A stretch of DNA of 64,000 nucleotides from Pseudomonadota bacterium (GTDB lineage: Bacteria > Pseudomonadota > Alphaproteobacteria > Rhodospirillales > Magnetospirillaceae): contig JAJXWP010000003.1 of the NCBI GenBank assembly GCA_021781575.1, positions 124,001 to 188,000 of the forward strand, read 5' to 3'. Both the position numbers and the translations under genes were made by a program. The notes below the pieces were generated by a model. It did not search any database. It saw nothing but the letters and a program-made list of their open reading frames with translations, and was not told the origin of the DNA. Positions 54,647 to 62,863 of this stretch are shown here, one piece after another (positions within the stretch are counted from its first letter, which is position 1; each line of letters starts with the position of its first letter).

Positions 54647-55546
54647 ATGCGACGCCGCCTTCCCCCGTTAAGAGCCTTGCTTGCCTTCGAGGTCGCCGCC
54701 CGCCACCTGTCCTTCGCCAAGGCGGCCGAGGAACTGGGCGTAACCCCGGCCGCCGTCAGCCAGCAGATCAAGCTGCTCGAGGATCGCCTGGGAACGCCGC
54801 TCTTCCACCGCGGTGCCAAACTGACCCTGGCCTCTCACACCGGCCAGGCAGCGGCAGCGCTGACCGAGGCCTTCGATGCGCTGGCCGGAGCCGCCGAACG
54901 GCTGAGCCTCGAGTTGCACGCCAAGCCGCTGGTGATCTCGGCACCACCGACCTTCGCCGCGCGTTGGCTGGTGCCCAGGCTGGAGCGGTTCCATGCCCTC
55001 CATCCCGAAATCGAGCTCTACCTCTCGGCCACCACCCGCCTGGTGGACCTGGAGCACGAAGGCGTGGACATGGCCATCCGCTATGGCCGTGGCAACTATC
55101 CCGGCCTGCTGACCGAACGGCTGATGCTGGAGGAAGAGGTGGTGGCGGTAGCCACCCCGCAGCTTGCCGGGCGTTTCCGGACTCCAGCCGAGCTGTGCGA
55201 AACGACCCTGCTCGACAACGCGGTGCAAGGCCGGGATTCCGGCTTCCCCGACTGGCCGACCTGGCTGGGCGACATGGGCGTGGTACCGGCCACCCCGTTG
55301 AAACTTCGCCGCTTTGGCGACACGGCACTGGTGATCGAGGCTGCCTTGGCCGGCCTCGGCGTGGCCTTGTCATGGCGGACCCTGCTCGAGGACGAATTGG
55401 GCTCGGGCCGGCTGGTGGCGCTGTTCCCCGGCCAGCGACTGGCCGGCGGCTACCACCTGGTGCGCCAGCCCAAGCGTAACGAGCGGCCGGGCGCCCAGGC
55501 CTTCCGCAGCTGGCTATTGAACGAGGCGATGGCCGCACGAGTGTAG
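54647..55546 (+). CDS. LysR-family transcriptional regulator (GcvA-like)
   Basis: 299 residues. The N-terminal winged helix (about 5-65) reads ALLAFEVAARHLSFAKAAEELGVTPAAVSQQIKLLEDRLG, then the effector-binding domain (about 90-290; DMAIRYGRGNYPGL is a GcvA-group feature). It probably controls the divergent EamA transporter from the 149-base shared region; I saw no unambiguous T-N11-A operator there. The ATG at 54647 has a weak ribosome site. Confidence 0.92.
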   Translation: MRRRLPPLRALLAFEVAARHLSFAKAAEELGVTPAAVSQQIKLLEDRLGTPLFHRGAKLTLASHTGQAAAALTEAFDALAGAAERLSLELHAKPLVISAPPTFAARWLVPRLERFHALHPEIELYLSATTRLVDLEHEGVDMAIRYGRGNYPGLLTERLMLEEEVVAVATPQLAGRFRTPAELCETTLLDNAVQGRDSGFPDWPTWLGDMGVVPATPLKLRRFGDTALVIEAALAGLGVALSWRTLLEDELGSGRLVALFPGQRLAGGYHLVRQPKRNERPGAQAFRSWLLNEAMAARV

Positions 55547-55577
55547 TCTCTGTTTTTGCCCTCAGCGGACGGGCACA

Positions 55578-56207
55578 TCATTGAGACATCGTCAGCGCGA
55601 CGCGCATCAGTTCGGCCGTGCTGGATAAATTGAGCTTGGCCTTGATCTGCGAGCAGGTGTTCGCCGCTGTCTTGTAGCTCACACCCAGCGCCGCGGCGAT
55701 TTCCGCCAGTGTCTTGCCCTGCCCCAGGGCATGCAGCGCCTCCTTTTCGCGGCGGGTCAGCACTGCCAGAGGGTCTTCCGGCTTCTTGACATTGGCCAAG
55801 GCCAGTCTTTGGGCCACCGGCTGGCTGAGATAGAACTCGCCCTGGGCGACGCGTCTCGCCGCTTCGACGATGGTCTCCGGCTCGTCGCTCTTGGTGACGA
55901 ACCCGTGCGCCCCGGCATCAACCGCCCGCCTGGCATGGCCGGCGTCTTCGTGCATGGTGAACACCAGGATGCGGAGCCTGGGGTTCAACGCCAGCAGCTG
56001 GGGAATCAAATCGAGACCGCTCATGTCGGGCAGGTTGAGGTCCAGGATCGTCAGAACCGGTTTCACCTGGGGGATGCGGCGCAGGGCGTCAGCCGCCGAA
56101 GCCGCTTCGGCCACCTCGAACCCGCCCCAGCTTTCCAGCAACTGCCGGCAGCCGGTGCGGACAACGGCATGGTCGTCCACGAGCAGGACGCGGCGGGGCT
56201 TCGTCAT
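55578..56207 (-). CDS. NarL/FixJ-family response regulator
   Basis: 209 residues. Receiver domain about 6-120 with DDH11-13, phospho-acceptor Asp56 in LTILDLNLP and the Lys in FVTKSDEP. The LuxR-type helix-turn-helix (about 142-205) has LTRREKEALHALGQGKTLAEIAAALGVSYKT. It is the partner of the kinase encoded just upstream (4-base overlap). It is convergent with the LysR gene, 31 bases apart. Targets are unknown; the receptor gene upstream is the natural candidate. Confidence 0.93.
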   Translation of the reverse strand: MTKPRRVLLVDDHAVVRTGCRQLLESWGGFEVAEAASAADALRRIPQVKPVLTILDLNLPDMSGLDLIPQLLALNPRLRILVFTMHEDAGHARRAVDAGAHGFVTKSDEPETIVEAARRVAQGEFYLSQPVAQRLALANVKKPEDPLAVLTRREKEALHALGQGKTLAEIAAALGVSYKTAANTCSQIKAKLNLSSTAELMRVALTMSQ

Positions 56208-57616
56208 GGCCTGTCTCCCTGCCGCACAGGAGTCAGCGGAAGCAGGGCGATTATGGAGAGTCCGGCGCCCATGCTCCCCCCGATCATCACCTTGCCGCCG
56301 TGTCCGGCGACGCGTTCACGGATGCCGAGAAGTCCGAAGCCCCGGCCGGCGTCGGGGTGGAGCCCCCGACCGTCATCCTTGACCGCCAGGCAGACAAGCG
56401 AAGTGTTCCCCGCCATAGGCCAGGCCGGGTCCGTGGCGGCAAGGCGTTCCGCCGGCCCGCTTTCGAGTTCAACTCGCACCCGCTTCGCTCCCGAATGCCG
56501 GGCGGCGTTGGTGAGACACTCCTGGGCGACGCGAAAGAGGGTCAGCGCCGTGGCCTCATCCGGCGGCGGCTCGACCGCCGAGCAGACGAATTGCCAGTCG
56601 ATCTCGGGCTGACGGCCACGCCAGTCTTCCACCAGCTGTGCCATCGCCGCCGGCAGCCCCAGATCCTGCAGGGCGATCGGGCGGAGGCGGCCGAGGATGC
56701 GCCGGTTGAGCTTTTGCAGATCGTCGACCAGCGTCAAAATCGTCCGGGCATGGCGCTCCTCGGCCGTGCCGCCTCCCGGCCTGGTGATACAGGCGGCTTG
56801 GGCCTTGATGCCGAACAGGCTGGGGCCCAACTCGTCGTGCAGTTCATGGGCCAGAAGCTTGCGCTCATTTTCCTGCAAGGAAATGAGCTGCCCAATGAGA
56901 AAGCGGTTATCCCGGCTGATCCGCGCGAGACCTTGCGCCAGCCGATTGAACATCTCGCCAAGGACAGTCAGCTCGGGGATGGTCAGGGGCGGCAGCGAGG
57001 CGGTGAAGTCGCCGTTCTCGAGGCGAGCAAGGCCGGCGCTCAGCATGCCAAGCGGACGCAGGGCGTTGTTGACGCTCCACCACACCAGGCAAACGAACAG
57101 CGCCGAAAGCGCCCCCAGCAGGCCGGCGATCAACAGCAGTTCGTGCCAGATCTCGGCGATTTCGTCATCCGGATCGCCCACCACCACCGCATAGCCGACA
57201 AGCCGCCCCTCATAGCGGATCTCATGCCGATGCGACCACGGCAGAGGGCGAAGCAGGCCGGCAAACCAACGAGGTGCCGCATCACCGCCCGCCTTGGAGC
57301 GCTGGAACTGGTCGAAGGCATCTTGCTGGCGAGGCAAAATGAACAGCCGCACATGACGCAGGCCCGGAACGATGTTGACCACTTCGGCCAGGGCTCCGAG
57401 CGGATCCCCGGCACCCGCGGGCAGGCTGCCGATGGTCTGGCGGATCAACTGTTCCGCCAGGTCGGCGGCCGAGACGCGCTCGGCGACGACCCGCTGGCGT
57501 GCCTGATGCACGATGATCGCCAAGGCGACGGCCGAGGCCACGACCGCCACCACAGCCGGTATCAGGATCAAGCGCTTGCGGAGCGAGACGGTTGTCAGCG
57601 GCAGCGGGGCGGTCAT
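56204..57616 (-). CDS. NarX/UhpB-type sensor histidine kinase
   Basis: 470 residues from the ATG at 57616. TM1 about 14-37, a periplasmic sensor region about 40-155 with PRQQDAFDQFQRSK and YEGRLVGYAVVVGDPD, TM2 about 160-182, HAMP about 185-235, and HisKA_3 with KLLAHELHDELGPSLFG (phospho-acceptor His260). The ATPase domain has CLTNAARHSGAKRV, DDGRGL and GFGLLGIRERV. The periplasmic region resembles the LapD/MoxY-type N domain only loosely. The gene is 55 bases downstream of a TonB-dependent receptor on the same strand, so all three may form one transcript. Confidence 0.9.
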   Translation of the reverse strand: MTAPLPLTTVSLRKRLILIPAVVAVVASAVALAIIVHQARQRVVAERVSAADLAEQLIRQTIGSLPAGAGDPLGALAEVVNIVPGLRHVRLFILPRQQDAFDQFQRSKAGGDAAPRWFAGLLRPLPWSHRHEIRYEGRLVGYAVVVGDPDDEIAEIWHELLLIAGLLGALSALFVCLVWWSVNNALRPLGMLSAGLARLENGDFTASLPPLTIPELTVLGEMFNRLAQGLARISRDNRFLIGQLISLQENERKLLAHELHDELGPSLFGIKAQAACITRPGGGTAEERHARTILTLVDDLQKLNRRILGRLRPIALQDLGLPAAMAQLVEDWRGRQPEIDWQFVCSAVEPPPDEATALTLFRVAQECLTNAARHSGAKRVRVELESGPAERLAATDPAWPMAGNTSLVCLAVKDDGRGLHPDAGRGFGLLGIRERVAGHGGKVMIGGSMGAGLSIIALLPLTPVRQGDRP

Positions 57617-57671
57617 CGTCGCGAAACCCTCCGGGCAATTCCTCCCATGGATAGCACAGAGGATCAATCGA

Positions 57672-60050
57672 TCAGAAGGTCATGCGCATTCCCGCCCAGA
57701 CGTTGAACGGCGCCGCCGGAGTGAGAAACCGATCTGTGGCGGGGTAGCCGAACTGCGAGCCATCGCTGTAAATGCCGGCGGTGGCATATTTCGTGTTGAA
57801 CAGATTGTTCGCGCGCAGATAAGCCGTGGCATAGCTGGTCAGGTGATAGTCGGTTTCGGCGTTGAACACCGCGAAGGGCGCGGTCTTCGCCTGCAGGTTG
57901 GCTTCATCGCCCTGCAGAAAGACGCCGCTCTGCGCCACCATGTCGCCGCCCACCGTCCACTGCGAGGTCACGTCGTAACTGGCCCCCGCCTTGAACGAAT
58001 GCATGGGGATCCCCGGCATGACGTCGCCCGGCCGCACGTAGATGTTGCCGGCGGCGTCGGCGCTGGGGTTGGAGGGGGTGTTGATGGCGAAGGCGCTCTC
58101 GAAGGTCGCGCGGACCAGCGAATAGCCGGCGAACCAACTGAAGGCGCCATGCCGGCCGTCTATGTTCGTCTCCAGGCCGACCCGCTGCGTATAGCCGGCG
58201 TTCTGGAAAAAGCCCGAGGTCAGTTGCGCCGGAGCGGTGACGAAGATGATGTCGTTCTGGTTGTTGGAATAGAAGCCGGCGGCGGACCAGTTGATCACGT
58301 CCTTGCCACTCAGCGGGATCCGGCCGCGGGCACCGGCTTCGACGCTGCGCGCGACCACCTGCTTGAGCGGCGGGTCGCCGGCGAATGCATTGGGGACGGT
58401 GCAGGGCAGGGCGGGATTGGCGCATTCCAACTCGGCGGGCGTCGGCACCCTGTTGGCCTCGCTGTAATTGGTGAAGGCGGTCACCTGGGCGGTAAGCTTC
58501 CAGGCCAGGCCGGCCGAAGGGTTGAAGCGGAAATAGGCGTGATCGCCATTGAGCGCCGTGCCGTTCTGGTCGAGAAGCCGAATTTCGGCGGCGTTATAGC
58601 GACCGGCCAGCGTCAGGTCGAGGCTGTTGGTCAGCGACAGGGTATCGGTGGCGTAAAGGCCGCCATAGGTGTTGTCGGCCCGCAGGCTGGTAAAATTGCT
58701 GGAACCGCCCAGGGTGTAGCCATTGGGGACAACGGTGCGCTGGGCGTTGAAGCTGCCCATGACGGTCGAGGAGGTATAGGCGGTGTGCCCGGCATCCACG
58801 CTCACCCCGGCGATGGTCGTATTTGTCATGCCGAACAGGGTGGCCTGACGGGACAACTGGGCCGAAGCACCGACGCTGTCGGTCTGGGTGAGCACGTCGT
58901 TGATCTGGCCGATGGAGCCGGCGGGGGTGGGAATGGGGGCGCCGTTCAGGCTGAACAGTTGGGCGCCGCTGTTGTCGCACAGGAATCCCCCCAGCCCACC
59001 GGCGCAGTCCTGGAAGTCACTGGTGTTGCCGTTGGCCACGGCGGTGCGCAGATGGCGGAAATAGGCATTGCCCTGCACCGAGGTCTCGTCGTCGATGTCG
59101 TGGGAGCCGCGCAGGTCCACCGCGGCGACGCTGTTGCGCTGGTTGTCGGGCGTGGTGAACGCCGTGCCCCACCCGGCATCGAGGATCTGCGTCGGGGTGG
59201 CGCCGTTGTTACCGAGATAGGAGGCGCCCAGGGTGACGCCGAGGCCGATTTCGGTCGAATCGCCGCGCCAGCCGAAGTCGCTGTAGCTTTGCAGCATGCG
59301 GGCCGGCGAAAATTGCCTCCAGCCGTCGTCGTTCAGCGCCTGGGCGCCGGTGTAAAAGCCGAAATTGCCAACCTGCCCGCCGACCTCGGCGATCGCCTTG
59401 GCCCGGCCGAAGGAGCCCCCGGCCACATCGGCCGAGCCGCCCTGCGTGTTGAAGCCGTTCTTCATCTGCAGCGATATGGAGCCGCCCAGGGCGTTCAGCC
59501 CGAACACCGGATTGGACCCGGGCAGCACCTGCATCTTGTTGACGGCGAAGGACGGGATCATGTCCCAGTTGACCACGTCGCCGAACGCCTCGTTGACGCG
59601 CATGCCGTTCTGGTAGACGGCCAGCCCTTGCGGCTGGCCCAGCACCGGCGAGGCGGTGAAGCCACGAAAGGAGAGACTGGACATCAGTTCGTTGCCCTGG
59701 TAGTCGGCGGCAGTCACCGAGCTGAGCCGGCGCTCCAGGACGTCGTCGATGCCGAATGGCTCTCCTTGCGTCATCTGGGGTGCGGAAAAGGTCTGTACGT
59801 CCGACGGCACCTTGTCTTTTTCGATGCCGGTGCCGAGGACCGGCGACACGCCGATCACCTCGATCGGCGGCACCTGATAGACCGGTTGGTCGTCGGCCAC
59901 CGCGATATTCGGCAGCAGAACGGCGGCCAGCAGCGCCACAGGCGACAGTCCGGCGGGCGAGCGGCGTCGCGGCCAGGGATGCGAAGCAACCGGGCCAGGC
60001 GTTGAACACGACGGTCTGCGACGGGGAAGCTGGGCAGGCGGGGTCGCCAT
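57672..60050 (-). CDS. TonB-dependent outer-membrane receptor
   Basis: 792 residues. A long N-region then a hydrophobic signal segment (about 36-52, ending NIAVA). A possible TonB box (PPIEVIGVSP) is near 63. The plug domain (about 80-190) has MSSLSFRGF, YQNGMRVNEAFGDVVNW and GLNALGGSISLQ. A 22-strand barrel of about 600 residues ends in the outer-membrane signature ...MRMTF with terminal Phe. It imports a scarce ligand using TonB/ExbBD; the ligand is not readable. The ATG at 60050 has GGAGACC upstream. A NarX/NarL-type pair follows. Confidence 0.93.
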   Translation of the reverse strand: MATPPAQLPRRRPSCSTPGPVASHPWPRRRSPAGLSPVALLAAVLLPNIAVADDQPVYQVPPIEVIGVSPVLGTGIEKDKVPSDVQTFSAPQMTQGEPFGIDDVLERRLSSVTAADYQGNELMSSLSFRGFTASPVLGQPQGLAVYQNGMRVNEAFGDVVNWDMIPSFAVNKMQVLPGSNPVFGLNALGGSISLQMKNGFNTQGGSADVAGGSFGRAKAIAEVGGQVGNFGFYTGAQALNDDGWRQFSPARMLQSYSDFGWRGDSTEIGLGVTLGASYLGNNGATPTQILDAGWGTAFTTPDNQRNSVAAVDLRGSHDIDDETSVQGNAYFRHLRTAVANGNTSDFQDCAGGLGGFLCDNSGAQLFSLNGAPIPTPAGSIGQINDVLTQTDSVGASAQLSRQATLFGMTNTTIAGVSVDAGHTAYTSSTVMGSFNAQRTVVPNGYTLGGSSNFTSLRADNTYGGLYATDTLSLTNSLDLTLAGRYNAAEIRLLDQNGTALNGDHAYFRFNPSAGLAWKLTAQVTAFTNYSEANRVPTPAELECANPALPCTVPNAFAGDPPLKQVVARSVEAGARGRIPLSGKDVINWSAAGFYSNNQNDIIFVTAPAQLTSGFFQNAGYTQRVGLETNIDGRHGAFSWFAGYSLVRATFESAFAINTPSNPSADAAGNIYVRPGDVMPGIPMHSFKAGASYDVTSQWTVGGDMVAQSGVFLQGDEANLQAKTAPFAVFNAETDYHLTSYATAYLRANNLFNTKYATAGIYSDGSQFGYPATDRFLTPAAPFNVWAGMRMTF

Positions 60051-60095
60051 GGTCTCGGTCTCCGGCTGGTGCTTGAGGAGGATCGACGCGGAGAC

Positions 60096-60124
60096 AGGCT
60101 AGAAACTGGCTCAACCCCTGTCAA
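60096..60124 (-). promoter_or_regulatory. Strong candidate promoter of the TonB-dependent receptor
   Basis: On the minus strand, TTGACA (perfect -35), 17-base spacer, TAGCCT; the expected start gives a leader of about 40 bases. No obvious Fur or other operator was recognised around it. Confidence 0.6.
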
Positions 60125-60219
60125 AACAAGAGCTTAGGCATTGGCGTAAGGTATTAGAAACCTTTCCGGCCAGCCTTGCCGACTTGCCCCACCGCAATCG
60201 GGAAATATCGGCATCCCAC

Positions 60220-60239
60220 GGGGCGGCCGGAGCCGCCCC
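60220..60239. terminator. Hairpin after the DUF3501 gene
   Basis: GGGGCGGC-CGGA-GCCGCCCC, an 8-base perfect stem 15 bases beyond the DUF3501 stop (minus strand). No T run follows, so termination strength is doubtful. Confidence 0.5.
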
Positions 60240-60254
60240 ATTTCCGAACCGGGC

Positions 60255-60839
60255 CTAATCGAAATCCTCTGCCAGCGCCGCGCGCACCGGTTCGGGCAGC
60301 GCCGCCGCATGCCGGTAGTTCGGATGGTCGATGACGAACAGGATGGTGGCGGCCGCCGTCCGAAACTTGCCGATCTGTTGCGCGGTGAATGGAAAATGCA
60401 GGAACTGGACACTGGACGCCTTGCCCGCGGCGGTGGTGCGGTCGATGTCGGCTTCCGCAACACCCGTCACCCGCTCGCCGCCGAAGGTCAGCGCCATCCT
60501 CCGCTCAACACCGCCCAGGCCGGCCAGGATCCGATGGCGCCGGGCCTCGTCCTCGATCTCGAACATCACCGTGGCGACCAGTTCATTGCCCTGCGGGATC
60601 AGCGGGTTATAAGCCTCCAGTTCGCCGGCCAACTGCGCCTCTCCGCCCTTCTCGATGTAGAGCATCTCGTGAACCTGGTGCCACATCGTCTCGTAGCACT
60701 CGAAATGCACCGTCGCATGAGGGCCAACATGGATACGCCGGTTCTTCTTCAACGCAATGAGCGCCTTACGCCGCTCGGAGCGGATTTGGCCATAGCGATC
60801 GAGGGGCATGATGTCGTCGCGGCTGATGCTGCGCTTCAT
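60255..60839 (-). CDS. DUF3501 family protein
   Basis: 194 residues, soluble, no signal peptide. MKRSISRDDIMPLDRYGQIR and RHAAALPEPVRAAL frame the domain; WHQVHEMLYIEKGG and NELVATVMFEIEDEARR are the core I recall for DUF3501. The function is unknown. It is third in a row rubrerythrin - Fe-S oxidoreductase - DUF3501, with 16 bases to the preceding gene. This neighbourhood recurs in proteobacteria, suggesting a joint role in peroxide or redox defence. Confidence 0.88.
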   Translation of the reverse strand: MKRSISRDDIMPLDRYGQIRSERRKALIALKKNRRIHVGPHATVHFECYETMWHQVHEMLYIEKGGEAQLAGELEAYNPLIPQGNELVATVMFEIEDEARRHRILAGLGGVERRMALTFGGERVTGVAEADIDRTTAAGKASSVQFLHFPFTAQQIGKFRTAAATILFVIDHPNYRHAAALPEPVRAALAEDFD

Positions 60840-60855
60840 TCGCGGCTCCTTGGCG

Positions 60856-62196
60856 TCAGATCAGATCATAGGCTTCGGCCAGCAGTTGGATCGGATGCAT
60901 TCCGCAGGCCGGCTGGGCACCGCCGCCGTCCAACTCCTCCAACTCTTGCGCCAGGTGGGCGGCCGCCAGCGGGCATTCCGAACAAAGGTGCCGCATGCCG
61001 CTCTTGGCCGCCTGGCGGGCCGCTGGCTGGCCATTCTTCATGGCGAGAGGAAAGTTCTCGGTCTTGATGCCCCACGAGCCGCCATGACCTGAACAACGTT
61101 CGACCACCACCACTTTCGTGTCGGGGAGCAGGCGCAGCATCTCGGCCGCCTTCGGCCCCATGTTCTGGGCGCGGGCATGGCAGGCCAGATGGACCGCAAC
61201 GCCGCCTTCCAGCGGGCGCAGGCCGGGGGCCAGCCCTTCCTTCCCGGCAATGTCGACGACATATTCCGACGCGTCGAAAACCGCCCCGGCCAAGCGTCCG
61301 ACCGCCGGCTCGTCGGGCAGGATCAGCGGCCATTCGAATTTCATCATCAGCGCGCAGGAGGGCACGGGAACGACGATGTCATATCCCTCCTCGATCCACG
61401 GTACCAGCGCGGCGGCGCTACGTCGCGCAGCGCCGGCCAAGCGTTCGAGATCGCCGTGTTCCAGTTGCGGCATGCCGCAGCAGCCAGGGTAGGCAACCTT
61501 GGTATCGACGCCGTTGTGGGCCAATACGGCGCGACAGGCCATGCCGATGTCGGGTGTGTTGTGGTTGACGAAGCAGGTGGCGAACAGGACCGCCTTGCGG
61601 CCATGGGCCGGCGCGTCGGCATTGACCGGCGATGGCGCCGCGGCGGCCAGCGCCTCGAAGCTGCGGCGGCTGTATTTCGGCAATTCAGCATCACGGTGAA
61701 TGCCGGCGATGGCCTGCAGGAGCGGTCGCGTCAAACCGTTCCCGCGCCGCGTCGCCCAGTTCGCCAGGCCGGCGACCGGCCGCGCCAGGCGGCCGTTGCG
61801 ATCCGTTTCGGTGAGCTGGCGGTCCGCCGGCGCGACTTCGCCCCGCTTCAACTCCTGGGCCCGATAGCGCACCATCAGATGGGGAAAGTCGATGGCGAAG
61901 GGATGTGGCGGCACATAGGGGCACTTCGTCATGAAGCACATGTCGCACAGAGTGCAGGCGTCGGCCACGGATTTGAAGGCGGCGCTGGAAATGCCCGCGA
62001 CCTCGGCGTCGCCGGCCTGATCAACCAGGTCAAACAACCGGGGAAATGACTCGCACAGATTGAAGCACCGACGGCAGCCGTGGCAGATGTCGAACACGCG
62101 GCGCAGTTCCGCATCCAGCTTGCCGGCATCGTAGAAATCGGGATTGGTCCAGTCGTGAGGATGCCGGGTAGGCGCCTCGAGACTGCCTTCGCGCAT
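60856..62196 (-). CDS. Fe-S oxidoreductase with two [4Fe-4S] motifs and CCG domains (GlpC/HdrD-like)
   Basis: 446 residues. The N-terminal ferredoxin-like part has CHGCRRCFNLC and CTLCDMCFMTKCPY, ligands for two [4Fe-4S] clusters. Two cysteine-rich (CCG) domains follow: YPGCCGMPQLEHGD, and HLACHARAQNMG with ERCSGHGGSWG; the second has Ser in place of one Cys of CCG. A third group, CSECPLAAAHL, is near the end. It resembles heterodisulfide reductase subunit D/GlpC. It probably passes electrons to the rubrerythrin encoded upstream. The ATG at 62196 has AAGGAGAAGG. The electron donor is unknown. Confidence 0.88.
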   Translation of the reverse strand: MREGSLEAPTRHPHDWTNPDFYDAGKLDAELRRVFDICHGCRRCFNLCESFPRLFDLVDQAGDAEVAGISSAAFKSVADACTLCDMCFMTKCPYVPPHPFAIDFPHLMVRYRAQELKRGEVAPADRQLTETDRNGRLARPVAGLANWATRRGNGLTRPLLQAIAGIHRDAELPKYSRRSFEALAAAAPSPVNADAPAHGRKAVLFATCFVNHNTPDIGMACRAVLAHNGVDTKVAYPGCCGMPQLEHGDLERLAGAARRSAAALVPWIEEGYDIVVPVPSCALMMKFEWPLILPDEPAVGRLAGAVFDASEYVVDIAGKEGLAPGLRPLEGGVAVHLACHARAQNMGPKAAEMLRLLPDTKVVVVERCSGHGGSWGIKTENFPLAMKNGQPAARQAAKSGMRHLCSECPLAAAHLAQELEELDGGGAQPACGMHPIQLLAEAYDLI

Positions 62197-62218
62197 GACC
62201 CTTCTCCTTCGCACGATG

Positions 62219-62252
62219 CGTCCCGGCCGGAAGGGCGCTTCCAGCCGGGACG
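62219..62252 (-). other. Stable intercistronic hairpin between rubrerythrin and Fe-S oxidoreductase genes
   Basis: CGTCCCGGC (62219-62227 in mirror) pairs with GCCGGGACG (62244-62252), continued by GGAAG/CTTCC after one mismatch, around a short loop. No T tract. In an operon it could lower downstream expression or stabilise the rubrerythrin message. Confidence 0.55.
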
Positions 62253-62263
62253 ATGCCGAATGC

Positions 62264-62683
62264 TCAGCTGCCCAGGCCGGTCAGGGCTTTTTGGAAACGG
62301 CCGGCATGCGACCGTTCGGCCTTCGCCAGGGTCTCGAACCACATGGCGATTTCGTCGAAACCTTCCTCGCGGGCAATTCTGGCCATCCCCGGATACATGT
62401 CGGTGTATTCGTGAGTCTCGCCGGCAACGGCAGCGGCCAGATTGGCCCCGGTCTCCCCGATGGGAAGGCCGGTGGCCGGATCGCCCACTGCTTCGAGGAA
62501 TTCAAGATGGCCGAACGCGTGCCCGGTCTCGCCTTCGGCCGTCGACCGGAACAGAGCGGAGACGTCGTTGTGCCCTTCCACATCCGCCTTCTGGGCGAAA
62601 TACAGATAGCGCCGGTTGGCCTGGCTTTCACCAGCGAACGCGGCCTTCAGATTGCCTTCGGTCTTGCTGCCCTTGAGCGCCAT
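62264..62683 (-). CDS. Rubrerythrin, ferritin-like domain only
   Basis: 139 residues. Four-helix diiron protein with [35 protein letters not shown] (EXXH at 52-55), [15 protein letters not shown] and [12 protein letters not shown]; each supplies Glu/His ligands. The C-terminal rubredoxin domain with its two CxxC of classic rubrerythrin is missing, so an outside electron donor is required; the Fe-S protein next door is a candidate. Rubrerythrins reduce hydrogen peroxide in the cytoplasm. The ATG at 62683 follows AAGGAGGATCGTT, a very strong ribosome site. Confidence 0.93.
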   Translation of the reverse strand: MALKGSKTEGNLKAAFAGESQANRRYLYFAQKADVEGHNDVSALFRSTAEGETGHAFGHLEFLEAVGDPATGLPIGETGANLAAAVAGETHEYTDMYPGMARIAREEGFDEIAMWFETLAKAERSHAGRFQKALTGLGS

Positions 62684-62791
62684 AACGATCCTCCTTGGTT
62701 GTACCCGCGCCTGCGGCGGGACCGGACTTCGGGGAATTGAGGCCGTCGGCAGGCGCGTGGCGGAGAGCCGGGCGCATACCACGGCATAGCG

Positions 62792-62820
62792 GATATGCGC
62801 AGCGCAAAATCGGGAATCAA
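62792..62820 (-). promoter_or_regulatory. Candidate promoter of the rubrerythrin operon with AT-rich upstream element
   Basis: On the minus strand, TTGATT, 17-base spacer, CATATC. Directly upstream (62821-62844) lies an AT-rich stretch with A and T tracts like a UP element. The leader would be about 100 bases. Confidence 0.4.
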
Positions 62821-62863
62821 TAGATTAGATTTGTTTTAATTTATCGGCGCCGATGAGACCGGC

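Noticed and set aside
57513-60005. 830-codon open frame on the plus strand opposite the TonB-dependent receptor
   Set aside because: It is the mirror of a high-GC coding region. The translation is rich in Gly, Val, His and Arg with no domain, while the minus strand has an unmistakable receptor with signal peptide and terminal Phe.
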